From Agrobacterium tumefaciens (GTDB lineage Bacteria > Pseudomonadota > Alphaproteobacteria > Rhizobiales > Rhizobiaceae), in NCBI GenBank assembly GCA_025560025.1, contig CP048485.1, forward strand, positions 558,001 through 622,000: DNA of 64,000 bases. Reading direction: 5' to 3'. The position numbers and the translations under genes were made by a program. The notes beneath the pieces are model-generated. The model did no database searches, had not been told where the DNA came from, and was given only the letters and a program-made list of their open reading frames with translations. Numbering within the stretch: position 1 is the first letter of the stretch; each line of letters starts with the position of its first letter. Shown piece after piece: positions 8,529 to 16,960 of the stretch.

Positions 8529-9260
8529 ATGAAAATGATACGTCGCTTCCTCCTTGCTGCCCTGTTCGCTTCAGCCGCGTCCGCCGCCTTAGCGGGGACC
8601 GGCCTTGTCGAACCGACGCTGAAAATGTCGCCGCAGCATGACGGCAAGGTGCGGGTGGCGATGACGCTCGATGCCTGCATGGGCAAGACCGACCACCGCA
8701 TTCTCGATACGCTGGTGAAGGAGCGCATTCCGGCGACGATCTTCGTCACCGCCCGCTGGCTGAAACATAATGGCGAAGCGCTGGCCACGCTCATGGCGCA
8801 TCCGGACCTGTTCGAGATCGAAAACCATGGCGAAAACCATGTGCCGGCGGTGGATAAGCCGGTTTCCATCTACGGCATCGCCGCGGCCGGTTCTGAAGCG
8901 GCGGTCGAGCAGGAGGTGGAGGGCGGCCGTCAGGCCATCGTCGCCGCCACCGGCCTCCAGCCGCAATGGTTCCGGGGTGCCACGGCCAAATATACCAGGT
9001 CCTCCATGACCACCATCAACCGGCTCGGCATGCGGGTCGCCGGTTATTCCGTCAATGGCGATGGCGGCTCGCTGCTGGGGGCGGCCATGACGGCGAAACA
9101 CATCGCTTCCGCCAGGGATGGCGATGTCATTATCTCCCACATCAACCAGCCCACCCATGAAGCGGGCGAGGGCGTGGTGAAGGGCCTTCTGGCGCTGAAG
9201 GCGCGCGGCGTGATTTTCACAAGGCTGGATGACCCGTCCTTCGCACCGCCGGGGAATTGA
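8529..9260 (+). CDS. Exported polysaccharide deacetylase family protein
   Basis: 243 residues. A signal peptide (KMIRRFLLAALFASAASAALA) leads a NodB-homology domain: TLDACMGKTD corresponds to the TFDDG metal/catalytic motif with Cys replacing an Asp, and ENHGENH resembles the H-x3-H metal pair. Family members remove N- or O-acetyl groups from polysaccharides in the periplasm or envelope. The altered first motif makes the activity uncertain. An ATG six bases downstream (8535) is an equal start; neither has a strong Shine-Dalgarno sequence. Confidence 0.82.
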   Translation: MKMIRRFLLAALFASAASAALAGTGLVEPTLKMSPQHDGKVRVAMTLDACMGKTDHRILDTLVKERIPATIFVTARWLKHNGEALATLMAHPDLFEIENHGENHVPAVDKPVSIYGIAAAGSEAAVEQEVEGGRQAIVAATGLQPQWFRGATAKYTRSSMTTINRLGMRVAGYSVNGDGGSLLGAAMTAKHIASARDGDVIISHINQPTHEAGEGVVKGLLALKARGVIFTRLDDPSFAPPGN

Positions 9261-9280
9261 TCTGCAAGGTCGCCGCCCTT

Positions 9281-9402
9281 TCTTCTCCCCGCCGGGGAGA
9301 AGATGCCCGAAGGGCAGATGAGGGGGCAAGCTCCCCGCATCTTTCCACCGTCGCCCCCTCATCCGGCGCTGCGCGCCACCTTCTCCCCGGCGGGGAGAAG
9401 AA
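9281..9402. repeat. Palindromic intergenic element, family C, copy 1
   Basis: Left hairpin TTCTCCCCGCCGGGGAGAA, then AGGGCAGATGAGGGGGCAAG, a central spacer, then GCCCCCTCATCCGGCG and right hairpin TTCTCCCCGGCGGGGAGAA. Left and right halves are inverted repeats of each other. The same plan recurs five more times in the window. Confidence 0.9.
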
Positions 9403-9516
9403 ATATGCCGCACCGGCTTGGCCGCGAAACGGCGCGGACACGAGCCGACAACATCCCCTACATCAACGCCCGTTTTTCGGCGGCGCGGGCCAAAAAATTG
9501 CGCTAGCATCCTCCCC

Positions 9517-10608
9517 ATGATGCTGTTCAAACGCCCCGACACCGAAACACTCTATTCCGCCCTTGTGAACAAGGACCCCGCCTATGAGGGCGTGGCCTAT
9601 GTGTGTGTGACGTCGACCAAGATTTTCTGCCGCTTTACCTGCACGGCGCGCAAGCCGAAAATCGAAAACTGCCGGTTCCGCGAGACCATCGCCGAATGTC
9701 TGGAAGCCGGTTTCCGCCCGTGCAAGCGCTGCAAGCCGATGCTCGCCTATGGCTCGGCCGATGAGACCGTGACGTCGCTGCTGACGGCACTGGAAAACGA
9801 ACCGGCGCGGCGCTGGCGCGAGGAGGATGTGGTGGCGATGGGCCATGATCCGTCCACCGTGCGCCGCACCTTCAAGCGCCGTTTCGGCATGAGCTTTCTG
9901 GAAATCGCCAGATTGCGGCGGGTAGGCGATGCTGCGGAAAGCATCGCTTCCGGCGAAGCGGTTATCGGTGCGCAGATCGATGCCGGTTACGAATCCGGCA
10001 GCGGTTTCCGCTCCGCCATCAACCAGTTCTTCGGCTCTTCGCCCGCCGCCATGAAAGGCAAGGGGTTTTTGAAGGGTGACTGGATCGATACGCCGATCGG
10101 CCCGATGCTCGCCGTCGCCGACGATCACGCCCTGCATCTCCTCGAATTCGCCGACCGGCCGGCGCTTCCGGCGGAGCTGAAACGGCTGAAAGCGCGCACC
10201 GGTGCGGATATGGTGCTCGGCCGGACGGCCGTGACCGGCCACATCGAAGCGGAGCTCAAGGCCTATTTCGCCGGGCATTCGGCTACCTTCGAAACCCGGC
10301 TTGCCGGCCACGGCACGCCCTTCGAGCGCGATGTCTGGCGCAATCTGCGGGGAATCCCGGCGGGCGAGATCGTCAGCTATTCCTCGCTCGCAACCGCCAT
10401 GGACAGGTCGTCCGCCGTGCGTGCGGTCGCGCGTGCCAATGGCGCCAACCAGATCGCCATCGTCGTGCCGTGCCACCGTGTGCTGGGCGCGGATGGCAGC
10501 CTGACCGGTTATGGCGGCGGGCTGTGGCGCAAGAAATGGCTGATCGAGCACGAGCGCCGCATGGCGAGCGCGCAGGGGGAGGCGCAGGGAATGCCGCTCG
10601 CTTCCTGA
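9517..10608 (+). CDS. ada: Bifunctional Ada: methylphosphotriester/O6-alkylguanine-DNA methyltransferase and activator
   Basis: 363 residues, close to E. coli Ada (354). The N-terminal zinc cysteines fall at C38, C42, C69 and C72, the same numbers as in E. coli; C38 accepts methyl from DNA phosphotriesters and turns the protein into an activator. An AraC-type helix-turn-helix domain follows (about 85-175), then the methyltransferase with the suicide Cys in PCHRV (about residue 319). The start ATG is 34 codons into a longer open frame; no strong Shine-Dalgarno is seen. The protein probably controls its own gene. Confidence 0.95.
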   Translation: MMLFKRPDTETLYSALVNKDPAYEGVAYVCVTSTKIFCRFTCTARKPKIENCRFRETIAECLEAGFRPCKRCKPMLAYGSADETVTSLLTALENEPARRWREEDVVAMGHDPSTVRRTFKRRFGMSFLEIARLRRVGDAAESIASGEAVIGAQIDAGYESGSGFRSAINQFFGSSPAAMKGKGFLKGDWIDTPIGPMLAVADDHALHLLEFADRPALPAELKRLKARTGADMVLGRTAVTGHIEAELKAYFAGHSATFETRLAGHGTPFERDVWRNLRGIPAGEIVSYSSLATAMDRSSAVRAVARANGANQIAIVVPCHRVLGADGSLTGYGGGLWRKKWLIEHERRMASAQGEAQGMPLAS

Positions 10609-10660
10609 GCGGCCTTGGCTGCTGGTTTTCAGGAGGTTGTTCATCGATAGTGGAGCAGAC

Positions 10661-10838
10661 GCGTGGGGTTTACCCCCTCTGCCCTGCCGGGCATCTCCCC
10701 CTCAAGGGGGGAGATCGGCAAGAAGCTCTCCCATCACTTCATTCTCAAATGTCGAGACTGCCGAAACCTCGCCTCGATTCGATCTCCCCCCTTGAGGGGG
10801 AGATGCCCGGCAGGGCAGAGGGGGGGTAAGCCCCACGC
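10661..10838. repeat. Palindromic intergenic element, family B, copy 2
   Basis: Arms GCGTGGGGTTTACCCCCTCT and GGGGGGTAAGCCCCACGC enclose CTGCCCTGCCGGGCATCTCC / GGAGATGCCCGGCAGGGCAG and CTCAAGGGGGGAGATC / GATCTCCCCCCTTGAG. It is nearly perfectly self-complementary over ~60 bp per arm. It lies between the convergent ada and AI-2E permease genes, where it could end transcription from both sides. Confidence 0.9.
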
Positions 10839-10864
10839 GCCCGCGCCTGCCGTTGAAGCCGGGC

Positions 10865-12061
10865 TTAATCCGGCAGTTTGGGCACCACCCGGCGTGAGGG
10901 AAACAGCTCCCGCGTCACCGTCATGGCGATCAGCGACAGCGGCAGCGCCAGCATGGCGCCGGCCGCTCCCCACATCCACGTCCAGAAGATGATCATCACG
11001 AAGACGAGGAAGGGGTTTATCTCCATGTTGCGGCCCACCACCGCCGGAAAGGCGAGGTTTTCCATCAACAGGTGAATGGTGAAGAAGATCGCCGCCGGCA
11101 GAAGCGCCAGGATGATGTTGTCATGGGTGATGATGCCGGCCACCGTCAGCGCGATGGTCATGGCGGTGATGCCGAGAAACGGCACGAAGCTGGAGAGGAA
11201 AGCGAACAGGCCCCAGAGCAGCGGCATGGCCAGCCCACCCAGATAAGCGATGACCACCATCGTCACCCCGAGCCCCGCATAGATCAGCGCCGCCGTGGCG
11301 AAATAGGTGCCGAGCACCTCCTCCACCGAGGCGATGATGCGGATGGTCCGCAGCCGTTGATGGCGGGCCGGAAAGGCCATGATGATCGCCTTGCGCAGCC
11401 GCAGGCGGCTGTAAAGGAACATCAGCAGCGCGGCGAGGAAGATCATGCCCTGAATAACGGCCGGAGTAACATTTGAACCGAGCACGGAAATGATCTCACC
11501 ACTGCGCGAAATCAGCGATTCCATCGACATCGAGCCCATGCTGAAAGTTGCCGCCGAGATATTCAACCATCGCAGGTTTTGCAGATAGGGCAGGAATCGG
11601 TCGATGCTGCGCTCCACCAATGCCGGTCCTTCGGAGGCGAGTTGCGACACCGGATCGATCAGCGAATTGACCACGAAGAACATCACCGCCGCCACCAGGG
11701 TGGAGAGAATGAGCGCGACGCCAAAGCCGGGAATGCCATAGGAGCCGAGTTTTTCAGCGGCGATGCCGAGTATCATTCCCACCACGATCGCCATGACCAC
11801 GGGAATGAGAATGAGCGACAATTCGTGGATGACGGCCATCATCACGACCAGAAAAATGCCGATTATCGACCATGCCACGACGACATCCAGCGCTTCGCGG
11901 CCAAGCGGCTGCTGGCTGCGGGCATCGTCGCGGTGCGATCCGGACGCAAGCCCCTCAAGCGGGTCGGCCCTCGTGGCGCCGGCAACGCCGGTGCTCGCAC
12001 CCGTGCGGCCACCAATATTGCCCAAATTGCCGGCTTTTTCCGGTCTGGCATTCTCATTCAT
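10865..12061 (-). CDS. AI-2E family (PerM/UPF0118) membrane protein
   Basis: 398 residues. The ATG at 12061 is chosen because GGGGGAC stands 8 bases upstream. About 65 polar residues precede seven to eight membrane segments (WSIIGIFLVVMMAVI, AIVVGMILGI, VALILSTLVAAVMFFVV and later). The family includes E. coli TqsA and PerM and proteins linked to small-molecule export or Na+/H+ exchange; the true substrate is unknown. The Gly/Ala-rich, basic N-terminal extension is longer than in most members. Confidence 0.85.
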   Translation of the reverse strand: MNENARPEKAGNLGNIGGRTGASTGVAGATRADPLEGLASGSHRDDARSQQPLGREALDVVVAWSIIGIFLVVMMAVIHELSLILIPVVMAIVVGMILGIAAEKLGSYGIPGFGVALILSTLVAAVMFFVVNSLIDPVSQLASEGPALVERSIDRFLPYLQNLRWLNISAATFSMGSMSMESLISRSGEIISVLGSNVTPAVIQGMIFLAALLMFLYSRLRLRKAIIMAFPARHQRLRTIRIIASVEEVLGTYFATAALIYAGLGVTMVVIAYLGGLAMPLLWGLFAFLSSFVPFLGITAMTIALTVAGIITHDNIILALLPAAIFFTIHLLMENLAFPAVVGRNMEINPFLVFVMIIFWTWMWGAAGAMLALPLSLIAMTVTRELFPSRRVVPKLPD

Positions 12062-12145
12062 CGAACTGTCCCCCAATAAGACGACAAACGTTCGAAAAAT
12101 GAGGCGGTTCCGGGGCGGTGAAAATTTCTGCCGCCCCGTCTTCCT

Positions 12146-13006
12146 TCAGGCGGAAAGCTTCAGCCCGATGCCCCAGGGATCCTTCAGAACGATGCCGTCG
12201 CTCTGCCGTTCCGTGGCGATTTCCAGCCGGTCGAGAGCAGCCGTTGCGCGGTCCAGGGCATCACGCTCGTTGAATTTCAGGGAGTAGCCGGAAAGGCCGG
12301 TCATGCTGTCCTTGCGGGCCGTGGCGCCACGGCTGTTCCAGATATTGGCCGCCACATGGTGGTGATAGGCCCCGGAGCCGAAGAAGCTCGCACCCGGATA
12401 CCGCGCCATGATCTTCAATCCCAGCACGTCCTGATAAAACTCATCCGCCTGCGGAATATTGCCGACCTGCAGATGGATATGGCCGATGGCGGTTCCCTCT
12501 GCGGCGCCTTCGAACGCTGTCTTCGGCGCACTGTCGTAAAGCGCCTGAAGATTGAGGCCGAGCGTCGCCATCTCCACCGTGCCGTCCTGCTGATAGGTCC
12601 ATTCGTCGGGCGAACGGTCGCGATAGACCTCGATGCCGTTGCCTTCCGGGTCGGCAAGATAGATGGCCTCGCTGACCAGATGGTCGGACGCGCCCTGAAG
12701 CTGGATGTTGTTATGGGCGGCATGCGCCAGCCAGTGCGCCAGATCCTGCCGGCTCGGCATCAGGAAGGCGGTGTGGAACAGGCCCGCGGCATTGCGCGGC
12801 GCGCGCTCCGCGGCAGTCGAGGTGGAAAGCGTCAGCAACGGCTGGCCGTTGACGCCGAGAACCTCGCCGCTTGGGCTCTTTTCGATGACCGAAAGACCGA
12901 TGATCTTCCGGTAAAAATCCGAAACGCGCGGCAGATCGTGAACGACGAGATGAGCCTGACCGACATAAGCCGGACGCGTCAGGGCGAATTGTTTGATTTC
13001 ACTCAT
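12146..13006 (-). CDS. VOC family protein, catechol-2,3-dioxygenase (CatE)-like
   Basis: 286 residues with two vicinal-oxygen-chelate repeats (about 12-135 and 165-280). Candidate metal ligands are the His of GQAHLVVHDL and IGHIHLQVG and the Glu of GIEVYRD. The first-choice ATG (MSEIKQ) lies six bases after GGAG; an adjacent ATG at 13009 is possible. Relatives are annotated as catechol or glyoxalase-type enzymes, often without proof. It stands alone, convergent with the AI-2E gene. Confidence 0.83.
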   Translation of the reverse strand: MSEIKQFALTRPAYVGQAHLVVHDLPRVSDFYRKIIGLSVIEKSPSGEVLGVNGQPLLTLSTSTAAERAPRNAAGLFHTAFLMPSRQDLAHWLAHAAHNNIQLQGASDHLVSEAIYLADPEGNGIEVYRDRSPDEWTYQQDGTVEMATLGLNLQALYDSAPKTAFEGAAEGTAIGHIHLQVGNIPQADEFYQDVLGLKIMARYPGASFFGSGAYHHHVAANIWNSRGATARKDSMTGLSGYSLKFNERDALDRATAALDRLEIATERQSDGIVLKDPWGIGLKLSA

Positions 13007-13280
13007 CATAATCTCCATATTGAATCTGACGCGCCAAGGGCCGATGGGCGGCCGCCGGCATCGTCCGACGCCGCTTTGCGGCGTTTGTCGAAAGCGAATA
13101 TGGGCGGATTTCATCGTTCAGCAAAGGTCGCCATCCGGCGATTGACCGTCCACAATTCGTTGACAATGCCCGCCCAAGCATGGTCTCCCGGCTTTGACTT
13201 CGATCAAGGCGGAGGGCGTGCCGGCGGGGAATATGAGCTTGAGCCACAAGAAACGGCAGATTACGCCAAAGGAGACAGCC

Positions 13281-13691
13281 ATGTACAAAAAGATCATCGT
13301 ACCGGTAGACCTCAGCGTCACCGACAAGGGTGAAAAAATCCTCGCCAAAGCCAAGGCGCTGCTGGATGCCGATGGCGAGATCGTCCTCATCAACGTGGTT
13401 GAGGAACTGCCCGGCTACATGGCGATCGACCTGCCCGTCGACCTCATTGAAAATGCCATCAAGGACGCCAAGTCGAAGCTTTCTGACTTGAAGGCCAAGG
13501 TCGGTTTCAACGGCAGCCAGGAAATCCGCAGCGGCGCGCCCGCGCGTGAAATCATCGCCGCTGCCGAAGAGCACAAAGCGGACCTCATCATCATCGCGTC
13601 GCATACGCCGGACTTTACCAATTATTTCATCGGCGCCACGGCCGACCGCGTGGTGCGCCACGCCAAGTGCTCGGTGCTGATCGACCGCTAA
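13281..13691 (+). CDS. Universal stress protein (UspA family)
   Basis: 136-residue single Usp domain starting YKKIIVPVDLS, with the usual closing segment ADLIIIASHT ... RVVRHAKCSVLIDR. The standard G-2X-G-9X-G(S/T) nucleotide loop is incomplete, so ATP binding is doubtful. GGAGA lies eight bases before the ATG. The next gene downstream encodes a DksA-like protein, so the pair may form a small stress-response unit. Confidence 0.93.
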   Translation: MYKKIIVPVDLSVTDKGEKILAKAKALLDADGEIVLINVVEELPGYMAIDLPVDLIENAIKDAKSKLSDLKAKVGFNGSQEIRSGAPAREIIAAAEEHKADLIIIASHTPDFTNYFIGATADRVVRHAKCSVLIDR

Positions 13692-13752
13692 AGTGAGTTG
13701 AAATCTTGGGGTTGCGGGCGATTTTCGCCCGCACCGGCTGGAGGAAAAGACT

Positions 13753-14073
13753 ATGAATGTCGAAAGTTATGAGAAAATCCTGCGAGACCGCCAGCGCGAG
13801 CTTTATCGCCGCCTGCACAAAATCGAGGCGGATTTCGAGCAGCCGCGCAATCCCGACGACGATGACCGCGCCATCGAGCGCAGCAATGACGAGGTGCTGG
13901 ACGAACTGGGGCAGGTGGGGCAGGACGAACTGCGCGCCATCGACGCAGCACTCGACCGCATCGCAAACGGCACTTTCGGCATCTGCGTCAAATGCGGCAA
14001 ACCGATTTCGGAAGACCGCCTGAAGGCCGTTCCCTATACGCCGTTCTGCCAGGAATGCGCTGCGGCGCTGTGA
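13753..14073 (+). CDS. DksA/TraR family zinc-finger protein
   Basis: 106 residues with an N-terminal coiled coil (1-70) and a C-terminal zinc finger using C78, C81, C99 and C102. The proteins bind the RNA polymerase secondary channel and tune transcription, often with ppGpp. The coiled-coil tip carries RNPDDDDRAIERSND, rich in the acidic residues used by DksA. A GGAGG Shine-Dalgarno precedes the ATG. It is shorter than true DksA (151 aa), so it is a paralogue, and it follows the usp gene by 60 bp. Confidence 0.9.
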   Translation: MNVESYEKILRDRQRELYRRLHKIEADFEQPRNPDDDDRAIERSNDEVLDELGQVGQDELRAIDAALDRIANGTFGICVKCGKPISEDRLKAVPYTPFCQECAAAL

Positions 14074-14083
14074 GGCGCGGCGT

Positions 14084-14120
14084 TGCCCCCTCGTTCCTTC
14101 TCCCCGGCGGGGAGAAGAAC
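14084..14120. repeat. Half of a family C palindromic element
   Basis: Only the right half is present: TGCCCCCTC followed by the hairpin TTCTCCCCGGCGGGGAGAA. It starts directly after the DksA-like gene and may serve as its terminator. Confidence 0.7.
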
Positions 14121-14289
14121 AAGCGGCACTCACTCGCTCCACGGTGATGGCTCTGGCTCGAGGCGACCCGCAACCTCTCCTTTCGCAACAACCCCGAACG
14201 CAATTTGATCGCCGTTAACCGGCTGCTGTCTTGTTCCTGTCTAATATTGTCTTCATGCTTGGTCGGAAGCACGCAGACGGGAATGGACC

Positions 14290-14958
14290 ATGAGTGAGTT
14301 ATGGCGGTTCGGGCGCCAGTATGATTTTCATGAGATCGTCGCCGATGGCATCGTCCACGGCGTCGGCATTGTGTTCGCGCTGATCGGCGCCACGGCGCTG
14401 ATTTTTTATGCGACCGTCTGGGGCAGCCTCAGCGCCATCGCGGCCGCGTGGATTTACGGCCTCGGCCTTGTTGCCTGTCTTTCCGTCTCCTTCACCTACA
14501 ATATCTGGCCGCACTCCAGAGTGAAGTGGTTCCTGCGCCGGCTCGATCATTCGGCGATCTTCATATTGATCGCCGCCACCTACACGCCTTTCCTGATGCG
14601 CGGCATCCACGATCCGCTGATCGCCACCATGCTGGGGCTGATCTGGCTTGCCGCCATCTGCGGCATATTGCTGAAATGCCTTTTTCCCGGCCGTTATGAT
14701 CGCGTCGCCATCGGCCTTTATCTTGCCATGGGCTGGAGCGGCATCATGGTGGTTGAGCCGCTCTCGTCGCATCTCGCCCCTGTCACGCTCTGGCTGATCG
14801 TTGCCGGCGGCGTCATCTATTCGCTGGGCGTGATTTTCCATGTCTGGGAAAAGCTGCGGTTCCAGAACGCCATCTGGCACGGTTTCGTCGTCGCTGCTGC
14901 CGTGGTGCATTATTTTGCCGTGGTCTCCTCTTTCAGCCTTGTTCCCCTGGCCTCCTGA
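14290..14958 (+). CDS. Hemolysin III (PAQR/YqfA) family membrane protein
   Basis: 222 residues with seven membrane segments. Conserved polar residues appear in place: the His-containing segment VADGIVHGVGIVFALIG at the start, LDHSAIFILIAATYTPF in the middle, and IWHGFVVAAAVVHYFAV at the end, which in PAQR proteins bind zinc. Despite the name, members are mostly not toxins; roles in lipid or membrane homeostasis are proposed. Single gene. Confidence 0.9.
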   Translation: MSELWRFGRQYDFHEIVADGIVHGVGIVFALIGATALIFYATVWGSLSAIAAAWIYGLGLVACLSVSFTYNIWPHSRVKWFLRRLDHSAIFILIAATYTPFLMRGIHDPLIATMLGLIWLAAICGILLKCLFPGRYDRVAIGLYLAMGWSGIMVVEPLSSHLAPVTLWLIVAGGVIYSLGVIFHVWEKLRFQNAIWHGFVVAAAVVHYFAVVSSFSLVPLAS

Positions 14959-15084
14959 AAAGTGACGTCGTGACGTGATTTCCCGAAATCGTGGGCACTG
15001 GACAGCTATACGCGTCATCGCCTAATGCTCGCCCGAAGATCGTGCCCGGGAGGGCGCGGTGACGGCAAATGAGGGCGAAGGATA

Positions 15085-15582
15085 ATGAGCGTGGAACTGC
15101 GCGATGCGACCGTGGATGATCTCTCCGGCATCATGGAGATTTACAACGACGCGGTTCTGAATACGACGGCGATCTGGAACGAGGTGCTGGTCGATCTGGA
15201 TAATCGCAAGGAATGGTTTTCCGCCCGAAAGTCACGCGGCTTTCCGGTCATCGTCGCGATCCTCGACGGCAAGGTTGCCGGCTACGCTTCCTATGGCGAC
15301 TGGCGCGCCTTCGACGGCTATCGCCACACCCGCGAGCATTCGGTCTATGTCCACAAGGACGCCCGCGGCCACGGCATCGGTAAAAAGCTGATGCAGGCGC
15401 TGATCGACCATGCATCCGGCAATGACGTGCATGTGCTGATCGCCGCAATCGAATCGGAAAATCACGCCTCCATCCGCCTGCACGAAAGCCTGGGTTTCAG
15501 GGTCGTCGGCCGGTTTTCGGAAGTGGGCACCAAATTCGGCCGCTGGCTGGACCTGACCTGCATGGAGCTGAAGCTGAATTAG
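15085..15582 (+). CDS. GNAT N-acetyltransferase, phosphinothricin/methionine-sulfoximine type
   Basis: 165 residues. The acetyl-CoA site is visible as HKDARGHGIGKKLMQALI (RxxGxG/A). The start LRDATVDDLSGIMEIYNDAV and the segment TREHSVYVHKDARG match the Pat/Bar-like subgroup (YncA/MddA), which acetylates small amino-acid analogues such as methionine sulfoximine or phosphinothricin. GAAGGA lies four bases before the ATG. Substrate not proven. Confidence 0.88.
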   Translation: MSVELRDATVDDLSGIMEIYNDAVLNTTAIWNEVLVDLDNRKEWFSARKSRGFPVIVAILDGKVAGYASYGDWRAFDGYRHTREHSVYVHKDARGHGIGKKLMQALIDHASGNDVHVLIAAIESENHASIRLHESLGFRVVGRFSEVGTKFGRWLDLTCMELKLN

Positions 15583-15602
15583 CAGCCTGGCCGGGATTTC
15601 TC

Positions 15603-16229
15603 TCAGGCCGGACGCCGGGCAAAGGCGAGCATGACGCCGAAGGCCATCATCATGGAGCCGCTGATCCGGTTCACGCGCTTCAGGGTGCGCGCATTGCGCA
15701 TGAGACCGGACAGCCGCGAGCCGATAAAGGCATAAACGGTGATGGCCACCACCTCGAGCAGAAGGAAAATCACGCCGAGCGTGGCGAAACTCTGCCAATA
15801 GGCGTCCTTCTCGATGAATTGCGGGAAAAAGGCCGTGAAGATCAGGATAGCCTTCGGATTGCCGGAGGCGACGAAGAACTCCTGCCGCAGATAGGTCCTG
15901 AGAATGGTGCCGCCGCCCGAGGACACATCCGGAGCCGCGATATCCGCCCTGGAGCGGATGAGCTTGAAGCCGATCCACAGCAGGTAAGCAACGCCGATCC
16001 ATTTAATCAGCGAAAACATCATCTCGGACGCCATCAAAAGCGCGCCTAGCCCCAGCGCGGCAATCGCGATCATGCCTGCGAAAGCAACCAGCCTGCCGCT
16101 TGCCGCCACCACCGCCGTGGCCATGCCGTATCGCGCACCGACCGTCATCGACAGGAGGTTATTGGGCCCGAACGCCATGTTCAGGGCAAAACAGGCGGGA
16201 ATGAAAATGAGGATGGTTTCGAGTGCCAT
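15603..16229 (-). CDS. LysE/RhtB family amino-acid exporter
   Basis: 208 residues with six hydrophobic segments. The FGPNNLLSMTVGARYG motif near residue 20 and NPKAILIFTAFFPQFI in the middle are typical of RhtB-type exporters of amino acids or homoserine lactones. The ATG at 16229 opens directly into the first membrane helix (LETILIFIPACFALNMAFG). Convergent with the GNAT gene. Confidence 0.88.
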   Translation of the reverse strand: MALETILIFIPACFALNMAFGPNNLLSMTVGARYGMATAVVAASGRLVAFAGMIAIAALGLGALLMASEMMFSLIKWIGVAYLLWIGFKLIRSRADIAAPDVSSGGGTILRTYLRQEFFVASGNPKAILIFTAFFPQFIEKDAYWQSFATLGVIFLLLEVVAITVYAFIGSRLSGLMRNARTLKRVNRISGSMMMAFGVMLAFARRPA

Positions 16230-16345
16230 GGTGGTGATCCGGAAGGAGTGAGGTTGCGATAATCTCACTCTCCGCTCCGGCTGTCGAGACGGCCGCATCA
16301 GCAAAGAAGGCGGGTGAGGGCAGCCCGCCTTCTACGTGTCTTTTA

Positions 16346-16753
16346 TCAGATCGGCTCGAACACCATCGAATGGCCGTTGATACAGTAACGCAGGCCTGTC
16401 GGCTTCGGGCCGTCGGGGAAGACATGGCCAAGATGGCCGCCGCAATTGGCGCAGCGGATTTCCGTGCGCACCATGCCGTAACTGGCGTCGCGGTGTTCCG
16501 TCACGGCGCCCGGCTTCACCGGCTCGAAATAGCTCGGCCAACCGCAGCCCGCGTCGAACTTCGTATCGGAGAGGAACAGCGGTTCGTCACAGGCGGCGCA
16601 GCGGTAGAGGCCTTTCTGGAACGTGTCCCAGTAGGGGCCGGTAAAGGCGCGCTCGGTGCCATGTTCACGCAGGATGTGATATTGCTCCGGCGTCAGCTGT
16701 TCGCGCCAGTCGGCATCGCTCTTGTTCACTTTGGGGGGTGTCAGATCGCTCAT
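16346..16753 (-). CDS. msrB: Peptide-methionine (R)-S-oxide reductase
   Basis: 135 residues. Zinc cysteines C52/C55 and C101/C104; the catalytic Cys is C124 in RYCINGHS. The enzyme reduces Met-R-sulfoxide in oxidised proteins using thioredoxin. AAAGGATCATTCC precedes the ATG. An extra Cys at 70 ([10 protein letters not shown]) is common in the family and may be the resolving Cys. Cytoplasmic: no signal peptide. Confidence 0.96.
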   Translation of the reverse strand: MSDLTPPKVNKSDADWREQLTPEQYHILREHGTERAFTGPYWDTFQKGLYRCAACDEPLFLSDTKFDAGCGWPSYFEPVKPGAVTEHRDASYGMVRTEIRCANCGGHLGHVFPDGPKPTGLRYCINGHSMVFEPI

Positions 16754-16960
16754 GGAATGATCCTTTCTATTCCTGCCAGAAATAGTCATCGTCGTTGCCG
16801 ATTGAAAGAGGGTACGTCCCATAACAAGTCCGTTATGGCAGGGATCGGGAGTCGATTTGGGTTGAGAAGGCGGTTCCTATGCCTTAACTGAAAAAATCGA
16901 TTTGAAAGAAGAACGCCATTCATTGGCGCGCAGGGGTGGGGGACACCCCGGGAGATGTGA

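Noticed and set aside
9281..9402. CRISPR-like or IS-like origin of the recurring TCTCCCCGGCGGGGAGA repeats
   Set aside because: Repeats are dispersed, inverted within each unit, not spaced by unique spacers, and have no cas or transposase genes.
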